Positions 42,876 to 51,479 of a DNA stretch of 64,000 bases are shown one piece after another. The DNA is from Phycisphaeraceae bacterium (GTDB lineage: Bacteria > Planctomycetota > Phycisphaerae > Phycisphaerales > UBA1924). The notes below the pieces were generated by a model, which saw only the letters and a list, made by a program, of their open reading frames with translations, searched no databases and was not told where the DNA came from. The stretch is from assembly GCA_019636555.1 (NCBI GenBank), contig JAHBXH010000001.1:310001-374000 (forward strand), given 5' to 3'. The position numbers and the translations under genes were made by a program. Each line of letters starts with the position of its first letter. Position 1 is the first letter of the stretch.

Positions 42876-44207
42876 TCAGCGGCCACGCCCGCCACCACGT
42901 GCGCCGCCACCCCCGCTACGCGACGGCGCCGATCGTGTGCCGCCTCCGCTCGGTCGTGACATCTGCTGCGCGCCGCTGCGGCTGGCGTTGCCTCGGTTGC
43001 TGGCCTGTCGCGTGGCGTTCCCGCGATCAACGCCGCTGAAGGCGCCCGCATTGCCTGACGACCGATTGTTCTGAGCCTGGCTACGGTCGAATCCGCCCTG
43101 CCGGTTCTGGGCCTGTCCCTGGCGATTCTGCATGTTTTGCTGCGCCTGCGAACGGTCAAAGCTGCCGGAATTCTGGCGGTTCAGGCCTCTACCCGAATCG
43201 CCGAAGGCACCCTGAGGCGAATTCTCACGCCCGCGGAATTCCTGGCGTGCCTGCGTCGCCTGCGCGCGATCGACGCCGCCGTACTGCTGGGCTGCGGCGC
43301 GGTTTGAGTAGGGCGCGCCCTGCCGGTGCGAAGGATCGTGCTGCCATGTCGAGCCGCTGGCGTTGTTGCGATTCACGTTGGTGTTGTTCCGGTTGATGTT
43401 CGCGTTGTTGATATTCGTGTTGTTGATATTGACGTTTCGGTTGATGTTGACCGAACCGTTGTTCCAGTTGCAGTGGCCCCAGGAGTTGTTGCTCCAGATC
43501 GCGCCGCAGGCGACGCCGATCCCGAACGAGAGGGCCGCGGTGCCCGCGACATATCCCGGCGGGTAATAGGGATACGGCGGATAGGCCGGGTAAGGCCACG
43601 CTCCGTAGACAACAGTCGGGTTGTACTGCGGCACATACACAACCTGCGGATCGGCCGGCTGGATGATGATCGTCTGCGTCTGCGACCCCGCCGCGGCAGG
43701 CTGCACGGTCACGGTCTGCTGCTGGTTCGATTGGAGGTTGCCCGCCTGCTGCGCCTTGGCGCGCAGACGCTGCACCGCGTCCATCACGTCCTTCTGCTGC
43801 GAGATGAACGCGTCGCCGATCTTCGACGTGATATCCAGCTTCTCGCTCATCATGCTCAAAACATCCGGAAACTGGACCAGCGACTTCACGCTCGCGTCCC
43901 AGGTTTCGGACTCGAGCGCCTTGGCCAGCGCGTCGCCCTTTAGATCCGTGTGGGCTTTTACCCAGCGATCGGCCTGGACGATTTCGATGGGATAGGTCGA
44001 GGCCATCAGCATCTGCGTGAGCAGATCATCCGGATAAAGCGCGATCGGCGCGACGAGCTGGTCGAGCTGCTCGGGCGAAAGCTTGTCGCCGGCGGGCGTC
44101 TGCGCCGGAGCGCTCGTCGCGGCGGGCGCGGCCTGCTGGGAGAAGCAACGACTTCCCAAAAGACCGCATGCCATCAAAGAGAAGAGGATCAAGGATGTCG
44201 ATTTCAC
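42876..44207 (-). CDS. DUF3300 family protein with Asn/Gln/Gly-rich tail
   Basis: 443 residues from GTG 44207 with GGAG ribosome site. Signal peptide MKSTSLILFSLMACGLLG. Core about 40-155 carries the DUF3300 signature LDQLVAPIALYPDDLLTQMLMASTYPIEIVQADRW and SVKSLVQFPDVLSMM. A proline-tyrosine stretch (YPAYPPYPYYPPGY), a short hydrophobic piece, then a low-complexity tail rich in NIN/NNTN units and RQ, QN and GG-repeats follow. The tail may mediate wall or surface interactions. Paired with the DUF2950 gene downstream. Confidence 0.85.
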   Translation of the reverse strand: MKSTSLILFSLMACGLLGSRCFSQQAAPAATSAPAQTPAGDKLSPEQLDQLVAPIALYPDDLLTQMLMASTYPIEIVQADRWVKAHTDLKGDALAKALESETWDASVKSLVQFPDVLSMMSEKLDITSKIGDAFISQQKDVMDAVQRLRAKAQQAGNLQSNQQQTVTVQPAAAGSQTQTIIIQPADPQVVYVPQYNPTVVYGAWPYPAYPPYPYYPPGYVAGTAALSFGIGVACGAIWSNNSWGHCNWNNGSVNINRNVNINNTNINNANINRNNTNVNRNNASGSTWQHDPSHRQGAPYSNRAAAQQYGGVDRAQATQARQEFRGRENSPQGAFGDSGRGLNRQNSGSFDRSQAQQNMQNRQGQAQNRQGGFDRSQAQNNRSSGNAGAFSGVDRGNATRQASNRGNASRSGAQQMSRPSGGGTRSAPSRSGGGGARGGGRGR

Positions 44208-44232
44208 GGTGAGCTCCTAGTGCCGATCAGTG

Positions 44233-44260
44233 TATCGAACCCCACGCGCGAGCGTGGGGC
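44233..44260. repeat. REP-like palindrome, left of RAYT
   Basis: TATCGAAC followed by CCCCACGC-GCGA-GCGTGGGG (44240-44259). It matches the element on the other side of the transposase pseudogene in the same orientation. Confidence 0.75.
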
Positions 44261-44269
44261 CGGCATTGC

Positions 44270-44740
44270 TTACTGATTCCGCACGTATTCGATCGCGCGC
44301 TGCAGGGAAGTCTCGCTGTTCAAATGCTTCGTGCTCCCGTGGTCAACCCACACCCGGGTTGTGCTCGATGCCAGTCCGGCCTGAATCAGCCTGCGAGTTC
44401 CCCAGGATTTAAACTGCTTCATCATCTCATCGGCGTCCGCGCCCGCGGCCGGTCCGACCACGATGTGCAAATGATTCGTCCGCACGTTTTGCTCAAATAG
44501 GGGCCACCGGCGAATCTCGGCATGATCGCGGATGGCCCGATCAACAATCGATCGCATTGGTTCGGTCAGAACGAACGGTTACTGCTTCATGCGGGCCATC
44601 ATCGTGCGGACCACTTTCTCATTCGGCGCAACGTATGGCGTTCCGGGAACGTTCTGGATCTTATTAACCGATCCGCGATCATCCCCGTGCAGCCAAGTGC
44701 CGTAGGTGTGCCAGGTGAGCAAGTATCCGTAAAGCGACAT
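44270..44740 (-). pseudogene. RAYT (REP-associated Y1 transposase), one in-frame stop
   Basis: Reading from ATG 44740 gives MSLYGYLLTWHTYGTWLHGD..., then a TAA at 44579-44581 after MARMKQ, and the same frame continues PFVLTEPMRSIVDRAIRDHAEIRRWPLFEQ with NHLHIVV (the HUH-like motif) and MKQFKSWGTRRL, ending at 44270. The two halves together give a normal RAYT of 156 codons. A single C-to-T change (CAA or CAG to TAA/TAG type) would explain the stop. It is therefore probably inactive, although a second start after the stop would give a shorter chain of 95 residues. Confidence 0.8.
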
Positions 44741-44750
44741 GAGCGCAGCC

Positions 44751-44777
44751 TATCGAACGGCACGCGCGAGTGTGGGA
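44751..44777. repeat. REP-like palindrome, right of RAYT
   Basis: TATCGAAC then GGCACGC-GCGA-GTGTGGG. It shares the TATCGAAC start, the GCGA loop and the GC-rich arms with the left copy and has the same orientation, forming a RAYT-REP pair. Confidence 0.7.
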
Positions 44778-44815
44778 TCACCGAAACACGCATTTCATCA
44801 TGCATGCTCGGGCGG

Positions 44816-44841
44816 CCCTCCGCTTGCGCGGAGGGTTCTTT
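44816..44841 (+). terminator. Possible terminator or REP-type hairpin
   Basis: CCCTCCGC-TTGC-GCGGAGGG followed by TTCTTT on the plus strand. No obvious plus-strand gene ends here, so it may be a bidirectional or REP-related hairpin behind aroC. Confidence 0.35.
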
Positions 44842-44847
44842 GGCGCG

Positions 44848-46047
44848 TCAGTGTTTCGCCACCACCGCTATCGGCGGCTCCAAAGGCAGCATCCGCGCAA
44901 ACCGCATGTACGCGTCGTACTGCGCCCGCACTTCGGTCAGCGAATCCCCGCTGAACTTCTCGCTGAAGACCCGCGCCACCTCGAACGCCGCGACGTTCTC
45001 GAGCACCACGCTCGCCGCGCTCACGGCGCACACGTCGCTGCGCTCGTAGCTGCTCATCTGGCTTTCTTTGGTGTTCAGATCGACACTCGGCATCCCGCGC
45101 AGCAAGGTCGCGATCGGTTTCATCGTGCCGCGGACGACGACGGGCATGCCGTTGGTCATCCCGCCCTCGGTGCCGCCCGCGTTGTTGCTGTCGCGCACGA
45201 AACCGAGATGCGGCTTGTCTTTTTGTTTCGCATCAAATCGGATCGGGTCGTGCACCTTGTGCCCCGGCAGGAACGCGCACTCCTTCCCCAGCCCGATCTC
45301 GACCGCTTTGAACGCCTGAATCCCCATCACCGCGTACGCGAGCCGCGCATCCAGCTTCGTCGTCCAGTTCATGCACGAGCCGAGCCCGATCGGGCACCCG
45401 AAGACGTGCGCCTCGACCAATCCGCCGACCGTGTCCTTGTCCACTTTCGCCTGCCGGATGATCTCGCACTGCTTCGCCGTCACCGCTTCATCCGGGCAAT
45501 ACGTCTCGCTCGCGTCGCGCACCTTCTTCATCTCCTGCCAGTTGGCATCGGTGATCGCAACGTCGGTCTTCGCATCCAGGATGCTCCGCACAAACCCGAA
45601 CGCCTCGATCCCGAACTCGCGCAGCAGGCATCGCGCCACCGCGCCCGCCGCGACGCGGCTCGCCGTCTCCCGCGCACTCGCTCTCTCCAGCGTTTCGCGG
45701 CAATCCGTCGTCAACCACTTCACGCTCCCCGCAAGATCCGCGTGCCCCGGCCTGGGCCGATAGACCGGCGGCGTCTTCTGCAGATCATCGAGTCTCGAAT
45801 CGTTGTTCCTGATCACCATCGTCAGTGGCGCCGCGATCGTCCGCCCCTGGCGCACGCCGGTGAGAAACTCCACCCGATCCTGCTCGATGCGCTGGCGCCC
45901 GCCCCGGCCGTACCCGCCCTGGCGGCGCAGCAGCTCCGCATTGATGAAATCAACATCGAGGTCGAGCCCCGCCGGCAAGCCGGTGATCGTGATAACGAGT
46001 GCCGGCCCGTGCGATTCCCCGGCGGTTTGATAATCGAGAACTGGCAT
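44848..46047 (-). CDS. aroC: Chorismate synthase
   Basis: 399 residues from ATG 46047 (the frame upstream is not coding). It catalyses the last shikimate step, EPSP to chorismate, using reduced FMN. Family motifs are visible: TAGESHGPALVITITGLPAG near the start, the GRGGRQRIEQDRVEF loop, RPGHADL, ASARETASRVAAGAVA, NNAGGTEGGMTNG and a RGTMKPIAT segment. Length is normal. It lies 20 bases downstream of an MFS gene. Essential for aromatic amino acid synthesis. Confidence 0.95.
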   Translation of the reverse strand: MPVLDYQTAGESHGPALVITITGLPAGLDLDVDFINAELLRRQGGYGRGGRQRIEQDRVEFLTGVRQGRTIAAPLTMVIRNNDSRLDDLQKTPPVYRPRPGHADLAGSVKWLTTDCRETLERASARETASRVAAGAVARCLLREFGIEAFGFVRSILDAKTDVAITDANWQEMKKVRDASETYCPDEAVTAKQCEIIRQAKVDKDTVGGLVEAHVFGCPIGLGSCMNWTTKLDARLAYAVMGIQAFKAVEIGLGKECAFLPGHKVHDPIRFDAKQKDKPHLGFVRDSNNAGGTEGGMTNGMPVVVRGTMKPIATLLRGMPSVDLNTKESQMSSYERSDVCAVSAASVVLENVAAFEVARVFSEKFSGDSLTEVRAQYDAYMRFARMLPLEPPIAVVAKH

Positions 46048-46067
46048 ACCGAAGGGTATTCGCCCAA

Positions 46068-47294
46068 TCACCCGAACTTCACGCCGCGCCGCTCCGGCCC
46101 GAGCAGGGTCACCACGATCGCGCCGACGAAAATAGTCGAAACGCTTACTGCCATCACCTGCGGGTACGGCCAGTCCTTTGCGAGCAGCGACTGCACCCAC
46201 GCGATGCTCGCCGCGATCATGTTCCCGCACTGATACGCGAACCCCGGCAAAAAGCCGCGCCCCCGATCGGGCGAAAGCTCGTTGATGTGCGCCGGGATGA
46301 TCCCCCACGCGCCCTGCACCATGAACTGCATGCAGAACGCGCCGCCCATGATCCAGTAGTAGTCGGACGAGAACGCCCACAGCGGCACACACAACAGCGC
46401 CCCGACAAACGCCACCGTCATCATCCGCCTTCGCCCGAAGTGATCCGAGGCAAAGCCGAAGATCGCGCCGCCGAAAATGGCGCCGCACATCGCGACCATC
46501 ACGACCGTCGAATAGTCCTTCGGGTCCATGCCGCGGAACGACTTCATGAACGTCGGGAACATGTCCTGAGTCCCGTGCGACGAGAAATTCATCATCGCCA
46601 TCAGCAGCGTGAGAAAGAGCAGCAGTTTCCAGTGCGCCGCGATCGAGGCGAACAGGTGGCCCCACCCTTCCGCCTTCGTCCGGTGCCAGACTTCGGATTC
46701 CTTGACGAAGAACCGGATGAAAATCGCGAGCAGCGCCGGCGCACCGCCGAGCAAGAACATCGGGCGCCATCCAAACGAATCAAGCATGAAGTACGCCGCG
46801 ACCGCCGCGAGGAGGAACCCGAACGCGTACCCCTCCTGCAGAATCCCGCTGATCAGCCCGCGCCATCGCGCGCCCGCCTTCTCCATCACGAGCGAAGCGC
46901 CGACTCCCCATTCGCCCCCCATGCCGATCCCGAAGAGCGCGCGGAGCACCAGGAACGTGATCAGATTCGGCGAGAACGCCGTCGCCACCTCGACGATCGA
47001 GAAGAACACCAGGTTCGCCATCATCGGGATGCGCCGCCCGTACCGGTCGGCCAGCAGCCCGAAGATCAGCGCGCCCACCGGCCGGAACATCAGCGTCAGC
47101 GTGAGCGAGAACGCGATCGCGCTCTCTTCGACGTTCAAATCCTTCGCGATTCGCGGCAGCGCGATCACCACCAGAAAAAAATCGAACGCGTCGAGCGTCC
47201 ACCCGAGAAACCCCGCGCCCACCGCGAGCGATGCATCGCGCGTGGACACGGCCGGCAAGGGACCCGAAGTCTCAGTCTGACGAGAACTCAGCAC
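46068..47294 (-). CDS. MFS transporter, sialate/carboxylate:H+ symporter type
   Basis: 408 residues from GTG 47294; the longer frame reads through a non-coding leader. Twelve hydrophobic segments expected for MFS. The GLLADRYGRRIPMM loop between helices 2 and 3, GMGGEWGVGASLVMEKAGARWRG after helix 4 and FASDHFGRRRMM later are signatures of the major facilitator acid:H+ (SHS/JEN/NanT) branch. Substrate not predictable; a monocarboxylate or aromatic acid is plausible. It is upstream of aroC and perhaps cotranscribed. Confidence 0.82.
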   Translation of the reverse strand: MLSSRQTETSGPLPAVSTRDASLAVGAGFLGWTLDAFDFFLVVIALPRIAKDLNVEESAIAFSLTLTLMFRPVGALIFGLLADRYGRRIPMMANLVFFSIVEVATAFSPNLITFLVLRALFGIGMGGEWGVGASLVMEKAGARWRGLISGILQEGYAFGFLLAAVAAYFMLDSFGWRPMFLLGGAPALLAIFIRFFVKESEVWHRTKAEGWGHLFASIAAHWKLLLFLTLLMAMMNFSSHGTQDMFPTFMKSFRGMDPKDYSTVVMVAMCGAIFGGAIFGFASDHFGRRRMMTVAFVGALLCVPLWAFSSDYYWIMGGAFCMQFMVQGAWGIIPAHINELSPDRGRGFLPGFAYQCGNMIAASIAWVQSLLAKDWPYPQVMAVSVSTIFVGAIVVTLLGPERRGVKFG

Positions 47295-47394
47295 GCGCCG
47301 AAGGTAGCAGATTTTCGCTGCGCGGTTGCGCAAACGCAGGCCGCAAGTCTGCTCGTCATATCCGTTCTTTGTGCCTCTGCTGTGGTCCTCCCTC

Positions 47395-47475
47395 GTTGCC
47401 AACGGGGGAGGTGTCCGAGCGAGTCCGCGAGCGAGGACGGTGGGGGCGGGATGGGGGTTTCAGCGAGCCGCCATC
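47395..47475 (+). other. G-rich interspersed sequence in spacer
   Basis: Between yajQ and the MFS gene lies CCAACGGGGGAGGTGTCCGA and GCGAGTCCGCGAGCGAGGAC with GGTGGGGGCGGGATGGGGG. It has the look of a further G-rich interspersed repeat with the complementary CCTCCCTCGTTGCC just before it, but only one copy is in the window. Confidence 0.3.
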
Positions 47476-47496
47476 TTGGTCGTGCACGCGTCACGT

Positions 47497-47515
47497 TGAG
47501 GCGGCTTCCGCCTCA
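47497..47515 (-). terminator. Hairpin at the yajQ stop codon
   Basis: TGAGGCGG-CTT-CCGCCTCA is a perfect 8-base stem that includes the yajQ stop (47513-47515). There is no U tract, so termination by this hairpin alone is doubtful. Confidence 0.4.
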
Positions 47516-48016
47516 GTCCCTCTTCATATTCACAAACTGCAGCGGCAGGTCCACCGACTTCTGCAGCATCGCCATGATGCTCTGAAGGTCGTCGATCTGC
47601 TTGCCGCTCAGGCGGATCTCATCGCCCTGGATCGACGCCTGCACCTTCAACTTCGTGTCCTTGATCTGCTTCACCATCTCCTTCGCCTTGTCCTGCGGGA
47701 TGCCGTTCCGGATCTTGCCGGTGCACTTCACCTTCCCCGCGAGCGCCGGCTCCACCTCGCCGAATTCAAACGACCGCGGCAAGATCCCCCGCTTCATGCA
47801 CGCGGATTCGAACATCTCGCGCAGGCCCTTCATCTTGCTCTCGTCATCGGCCGTCAGCTTGATCGACTGTTCCTTCTTGTCGCCTTCTTTGACGACCTCG
47901 ATCTCGGTGTGCGAGCCCCGAAAGTCGAACCGCGCCATCACCGCCTTCTTGGCGTTGTTGATCGCGTTGTCGAGTTCGGCAAAGTTGAGTTTCGAGACGA
48001 TGTCCAGCGACGGCAT
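47513..48016 (-). CDS. YajQ family nucleotide-binding protein
   Basis: 167 residues from ATG 48016 with AAAGGGG upstream. It starts MPSLDIVSKLNFAELDNAINNAKKAVMARFDFRGS, the invariant YajQ start, and keeps IKLTADDESKMKGLREMFES, FEFGEVEPALAGKVKCTGKI and IQGDEIRLSGKQIDDLQSIMAMLQ. Members in other bacteria bind cyclic-di-GMP or nucleic acids; the role here is not known. Single gene, cytoplasmic. Confidence 0.92.
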   Translation of the reverse strand: MPSLDIVSKLNFAELDNAINNAKKAVMARFDFRGSHTEIEVVKEGDKKEQSIKLTADDESKMKGLREMFESACMKRGILPRSFEFGEVEPALAGKVKCTGKIRNGIPQDKAKEMVKQIKDTKLKVQASIQGDEIRLSGKQIDDLQSIMAMLQKSVDLPLQFVNMKRD

Positions 48017-48137
48017 GAAAACCCCTTTCAGAAGGGGCGATCGTATGAACGTGAGCGCCGAAGCGGCCATCGGCCCCCGCGGGGCGCACGCTCGCCGGCA
48101 AGCATTCGCCCCCGCATACAGCCCATTTCATGCGGCC

Positions 48138-50360
48138 TTACTTGGCGAGCTTTTCTTCAATCGCCCGCAACCTCGCCTCCAGCTCCGCGTTCTTTGCTCT
48201 TAGGCTCGCGATTTCTTCACGCTGCGCCCCGATCTGTGCGTCCTTTTCCGCCCGCAGGTCGCGCAGGGCTTCCACCATCAGCGCCGTCGTCGCTCGCTCG
48301 CTCACCGCCCGAAGACCGTTCGCGTCGCGCGTGACCCAATCGGGGAATACCCGCTCCACCTCGTCGGCCATCAGCCCGATCTGCACGCCGGGCAATCCCT
48401 TCCCGCTCTTCACGATGTCGTCGTTGTAGAAGTACTCGTAGCCCCGCAGTTTCAGCAGCCGGTCGAGCGTTCCCTTCAATGGCACCATGTCGTGCTTGGC
48501 GCGCGGGTCGGAGATCGCCGCCCACGAGCCGCCGCCGGGCTTGCTCGCTAGGCCATCGGAGCGGAACCCAAACGTCGGGTTCCAAATCGCGCCCGGGATT
48601 GTCCCGATTGTGAAATAGTCGGCGCTCGCTCCCGAGGAATTGTCGTCTCCGATGATCAACCGCAGTTCGGTGGAGTTGGTCCCGCCCGAAGTCAAATTGA
48701 CCCGCTGGAACGCGATCATGTCGGTGTTCTCCGCCGTGCCCAGCGTGTTGCCGACGGTGCCGAACGCGAGCAGATTGGAATTGAGAATCTGCACCGCGCC
48801 ATTCACGCTCAGCGTTTGCTCCGGCGTGATTGTGTTGATGCCCACCCTGCCGGCCGAAGTCAGGATCATCCGCGTCGCGGGAACAGTTGTATCCCGAAAA
48901 AGCAGCGAGCCGGCCCCTTCGCCGTTGTTGGCTCCCGCCGAGACCAACGACCAGTAGTGACCGTTGGACGAGTAATTGTTCAGGTTCAGCCAGACTCCGT
49001 TCGCGTCGTTCGCGCTGACCACCATCTGGCTGAAGAGCGGCCCGCCGTCCACGTGCAGCCGCGCGGCGGGGCCGATCGTCCCGATTCCGACGCTGCCCGC
49101 CGGGTCGATCAGCATCCGGACCAGCGGCGCGTTGCCGTCGAAGAACAGCAGCCGGCCAGGACCCTCCGAATTCGCCGGACCTGTGCTGACGAGCGACCAA
49201 TCGCGGCCCGATGTTGATTGATTGCGCAGATGGAGCCACGTTCCGACGGTGTGCGACGAATCGATCAGCGCCGTGTTCGTGGCGTTGTTGGAGAAGACAT
49301 GAAATGGCGAGCCCGGAGAGAGTGTGCCGACGGCTAGGGCGCCCGCCGTGCTGACGCCGCCGGTCACCGCCTTCCAGGGATTCCCAACCAACTCCATCCA
49401 GTCCACGTTCAGCGCTTTGCTTGCAACCAGCGCTGTGTTCGCCATCGGCACCGGCGCGATCGGCGTGCGGGGGGAGATCGTCGCCCAGCCGGCCGCGTTG
49501 CCAGACGGGGTCGTTGCGCTCACCTCGACCCACAAGTTGCCCGCGACATTTGAAAATGTCGAGAGCGCCTGCGGCACCTGCACCGTGAACACGCCCGCCG
49601 CGACGGCGACGTTGTCGATCTCCTGCGCCGGACCGAGCGAACTGCCGCCCGTCGCGCTGTCGAAGACTTCAAACCGCAGGTCCGCCGTGCCGCTGTAGTT
49701 CACGCCCGCTTGCGCGAGCTTGCCCTGATACGTGAATCCGCTGTTCACGCCCTCCGCACGCAGCGTAAGGGTGTAGGTCGACGAGACACTCCCCGGACTT
49801 CCGCTCGAAATGTTCTGTGCATTGAATGGCGGGGACGCCACGCCGAGAAACACGCTCCCTGCAGGCTGCGACATATTCAACGCCGCGATGGGGGAGTCCG
49901 TCGGGCCGCACACCGTGGAGCAGCCGATGTAGAACCGGCCGGTCACCGGCACACCCTTGCTCAACTTGTACACGTTCCGGATATCCAGCTGCGCGTTCTG
50001 GATCGTCACGTTCTGCTCGTGGAGCAACCGTGCTTTGTTAATGTCGCCCGATCCGTCGTCCTGCCAGACGAAGATCCGCGCAGTCGCACCGTTCGTTGCT
50101 TTTCCCCATTTGCACGAGATGTTCGCGAGCACGTCGATTGAGCCGACGGCCTGAAAGGCGTGCACGCCGATGATTTCGGATCCGCTGCCCGCGGTCCACG
50201 CCGTGGTCACCGGTCCGTCGTTCAGGTTGTACTTGCTCGGCGCCGCGCGATCTTCGAACGGCGAAGGCCCCCCCTTTGGCGTGTACGGCACGGCCGTCGG
50301 CCCGGCAAACAACAACGTCGGGCATAACGCAAACGCCGCAACACGCATCAGAATCTTCAT
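48138..50360 (-). CDS. Fibre-like secreted protein with S74-type intramolecular chaperone
   Basis: 740 residues with GAGGAG before ATG 50360 and signal peptide MKILMRVAAFALCPTLLFAG. The N-terminal half is beta-rich. From residue about 330 there are repeated fibre-like units (GTLSPGSPFHVFSNNATNTALIDSS..., HLRNQSTSGRDWSLVSTGP, LLFFDGNAPLVRMLIDPAGSVGIGT) followed by the C-terminal chaperone of endosialidase: SDPRAKHDMVPLKGTLDRLLKLRGYEYFY, GLMADEVERVFPDWVTRD, and a coiled-coil tail. S74 domains guide trimer folding and are cut off autocatalytically at the Ser in this motif. This one is chromosomal; a surface fibre is likely. Confidence 0.8.
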   Translation of the reverse strand: MKILMRVAAFALCPTLLFAGPTAVPYTPKGGPSPFEDRAAPSKYNLNDGPVTTAWTAGSGSEIIGVHAFQAVGSIDVLANISCKWGKATNGATARIFVWQDDGSGDINKARLLHEQNVTIQNAQLDIRNVYKLSKGVPVTGRFYIGCSTVCGPTDSPIAALNMSQPAGSVFLGVASPPFNAQNISSGSPGSVSSTYTLTLRAEGVNSGFTYQGKLAQAGVNYSGTADLRFEVFDSATGGSSLGPAQEIDNVAVAAGVFTVQVPQALSTFSNVAGNLWVEVSATTPSGNAAGWATISPRTPIAPVPMANTALVASKALNVDWMELVGNPWKAVTGGVSTAGALAVGTLSPGSPFHVFSNNATNTALIDSSHTVGTWLHLRNQSTSGRDWSLVSTGPANSEGPGRLLFFDGNAPLVRMLIDPAGSVGIGTIGPAARLHVDGGPLFSQMVVSANDANGVWLNLNNYSSNGHYWSLVSAGANNGEGAGSLLFRDTTVPATRMILTSAGRVGINTITPEQTLSVNGAVQILNSNLLAFGTVGNTLGTAENTDMIAFQRVNLTSGGTNSTELRLIIGDDNSSGASADYFTIGTIPGAIWNPTFGFRSDGLASKPGGGSWAAISDPRAKHDMVPLKGTLDRLLKLRGYEYFYNDDIVKSGKGLPGVQIGLMADEVERVFPDWVTRDANGLRAVSERATTALMVEALRDLRAEKDAQIGAQREEIASLRAKNAELEARLRAIEEKLAK

Positions 50361-50561
50361 TGCGAAATCTCCTCGCGCAATCAGAACAACGGTTGCTTCA
50401 GATTAGCACAGCCCGATTGGTTGTCCAAATATTTTGCTTGGTTCCCTCCGCGCCGTGATGCGCAATGAGTCCACCGACTACTCCCCGCAACGCGATCGGG
50501 CCCTTTTAGGTGTCTTGGTCTCTCCCTCGCTCCGTCTCTTGTCTCTTCTTTTTGCTTCCCA

Positions 50562-51425
50562 TCACGGGCAGACCAATTCGTTATACGCCACGACGAATTC
50601 AACAAAGTCCGCGTCGTCAACAAGACTGTCCGCGTTCAAGTCCGCCGGGCATCCCGCCGGCATCGACGGATCCGCGCAGTCGAGAATGTTGTACGCGTTC
50701 ACGAAAACCGGAAAGTCCGCGTCGTCCACGAATCCATCCTGATTCAGATCCGCCGGACATCCGGGCGGCAGATACGTCAGCCGGATGATCGCAACGCTCC
50801 CGCCATTGGATCCCGTGGCCTCGGGGCTGGTCGCGTTCCCGCCCCCGGCCGCCGCGGCGCTGTTCGTCGTCGCATCGCACGCCGTGCCGCCATCGCTGCC
50901 GGCGCCCGTGGTCCTGATCTCGATCACCAGCGGTCCGCCTTTGTAGATGTGCTGCGAATCAAGCAGAATGACCGCGCCCCAAGCTCGGGGTGGACCGTTG
51001 AACGTGCCTCCCGGATACAAGTCCTTCGCCAGCGCGAGCGACGGGGACTTCACGAGCTGCTTGCCGACAATGTTTTCAGCGAACGTATTGCTGAATGTCG
51101 CCGGCGTTCGGAGGCTCTGCCCCATGAACACCCGGTAGTCCGCGATTGTGATGTCCTTTCGCGGCCACGGCAAGAGCCCGGACAAGTTGTCCTGCCTCAG
51201 CTGGAACCCGGTGATGCGGCTGTTTACCGGCACGCCGGACATTTCGCCGGCCGAATACATCACTTGGAACGTCCCGAGCCCCGACGCGATCGGGATCGTG
51301 TTGCTGATCGCGCCCTCGGTGCTTGCAAACGCCGCCGGCAGCACGATGTGCTGCTCCGCCGCCACAGACCACGACGTCGCCAAAGCCGCAATGCCCGCGC
51401 TCGCCACCGCTCTCAGATTCTCCAT
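50562..51425 (-). CDS. Secreted beta-rich dockerin protein
   Basis: 287 residues from ATG 51425. Signal peptide ending in SWSVAA. The mature part is beta-rich (VLPAAFASTEGAISNTIPIASGLGTFQVMYSAGEM, VIEIRTTGAGSDGGTACDATTNSAAAAGG) with no recognised family. Paired dockerin at the end with four Cys and final NELVCP. It sits between the S74-type and GVYG-type surface genes. Confidence 0.78.
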   Translation of the reverse strand: MENLRAVASAGIAALATSWSVAAEQHIVLPAAFASTEGAISNTIPIASGLGTFQVMYSAGEMSGVPVNSRITGFQLRQDNLSGLLPWPRKDITIADYRVFMGQSLRTPATFSNTFAENIVGKQLVKSPSLALAKDLYPGGTFNGPPRAWGAVILLDSQHIYKGGPLVIEIRTTGAGSDGGTACDATTNSAAAAGGGNATSPEATGSNGGSVAIIRLTYLPPGCPADLNQDGFVDDADFPVFVNAYNILDCADPSMPAGCPADLNADSLVDDADFVEFVVAYNELVCP

Positions 51426-51479
51426 GTTGAACCCTCCACCCAAAAAAGTTACCACGCCCCGCAACCACGGGTCCGATGC

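Noticed and set aside
44770..46233. Plus-strand frame of 487 residues over aroC
   Set aside because: It is rich in His and Arg as expected for an antisense frame of a GC-rich gene; aroC is certain.
46048..46770. N-terminal extension of aroC to 46770
   Set aside because: The extension overlaps the MFS gene in another frame; AroC begins at the TAGESHG domain from 46047.
47395..47475. A further repeat family
   Set aside because: Only one copy is in the window, so repetition cannot be shown here.
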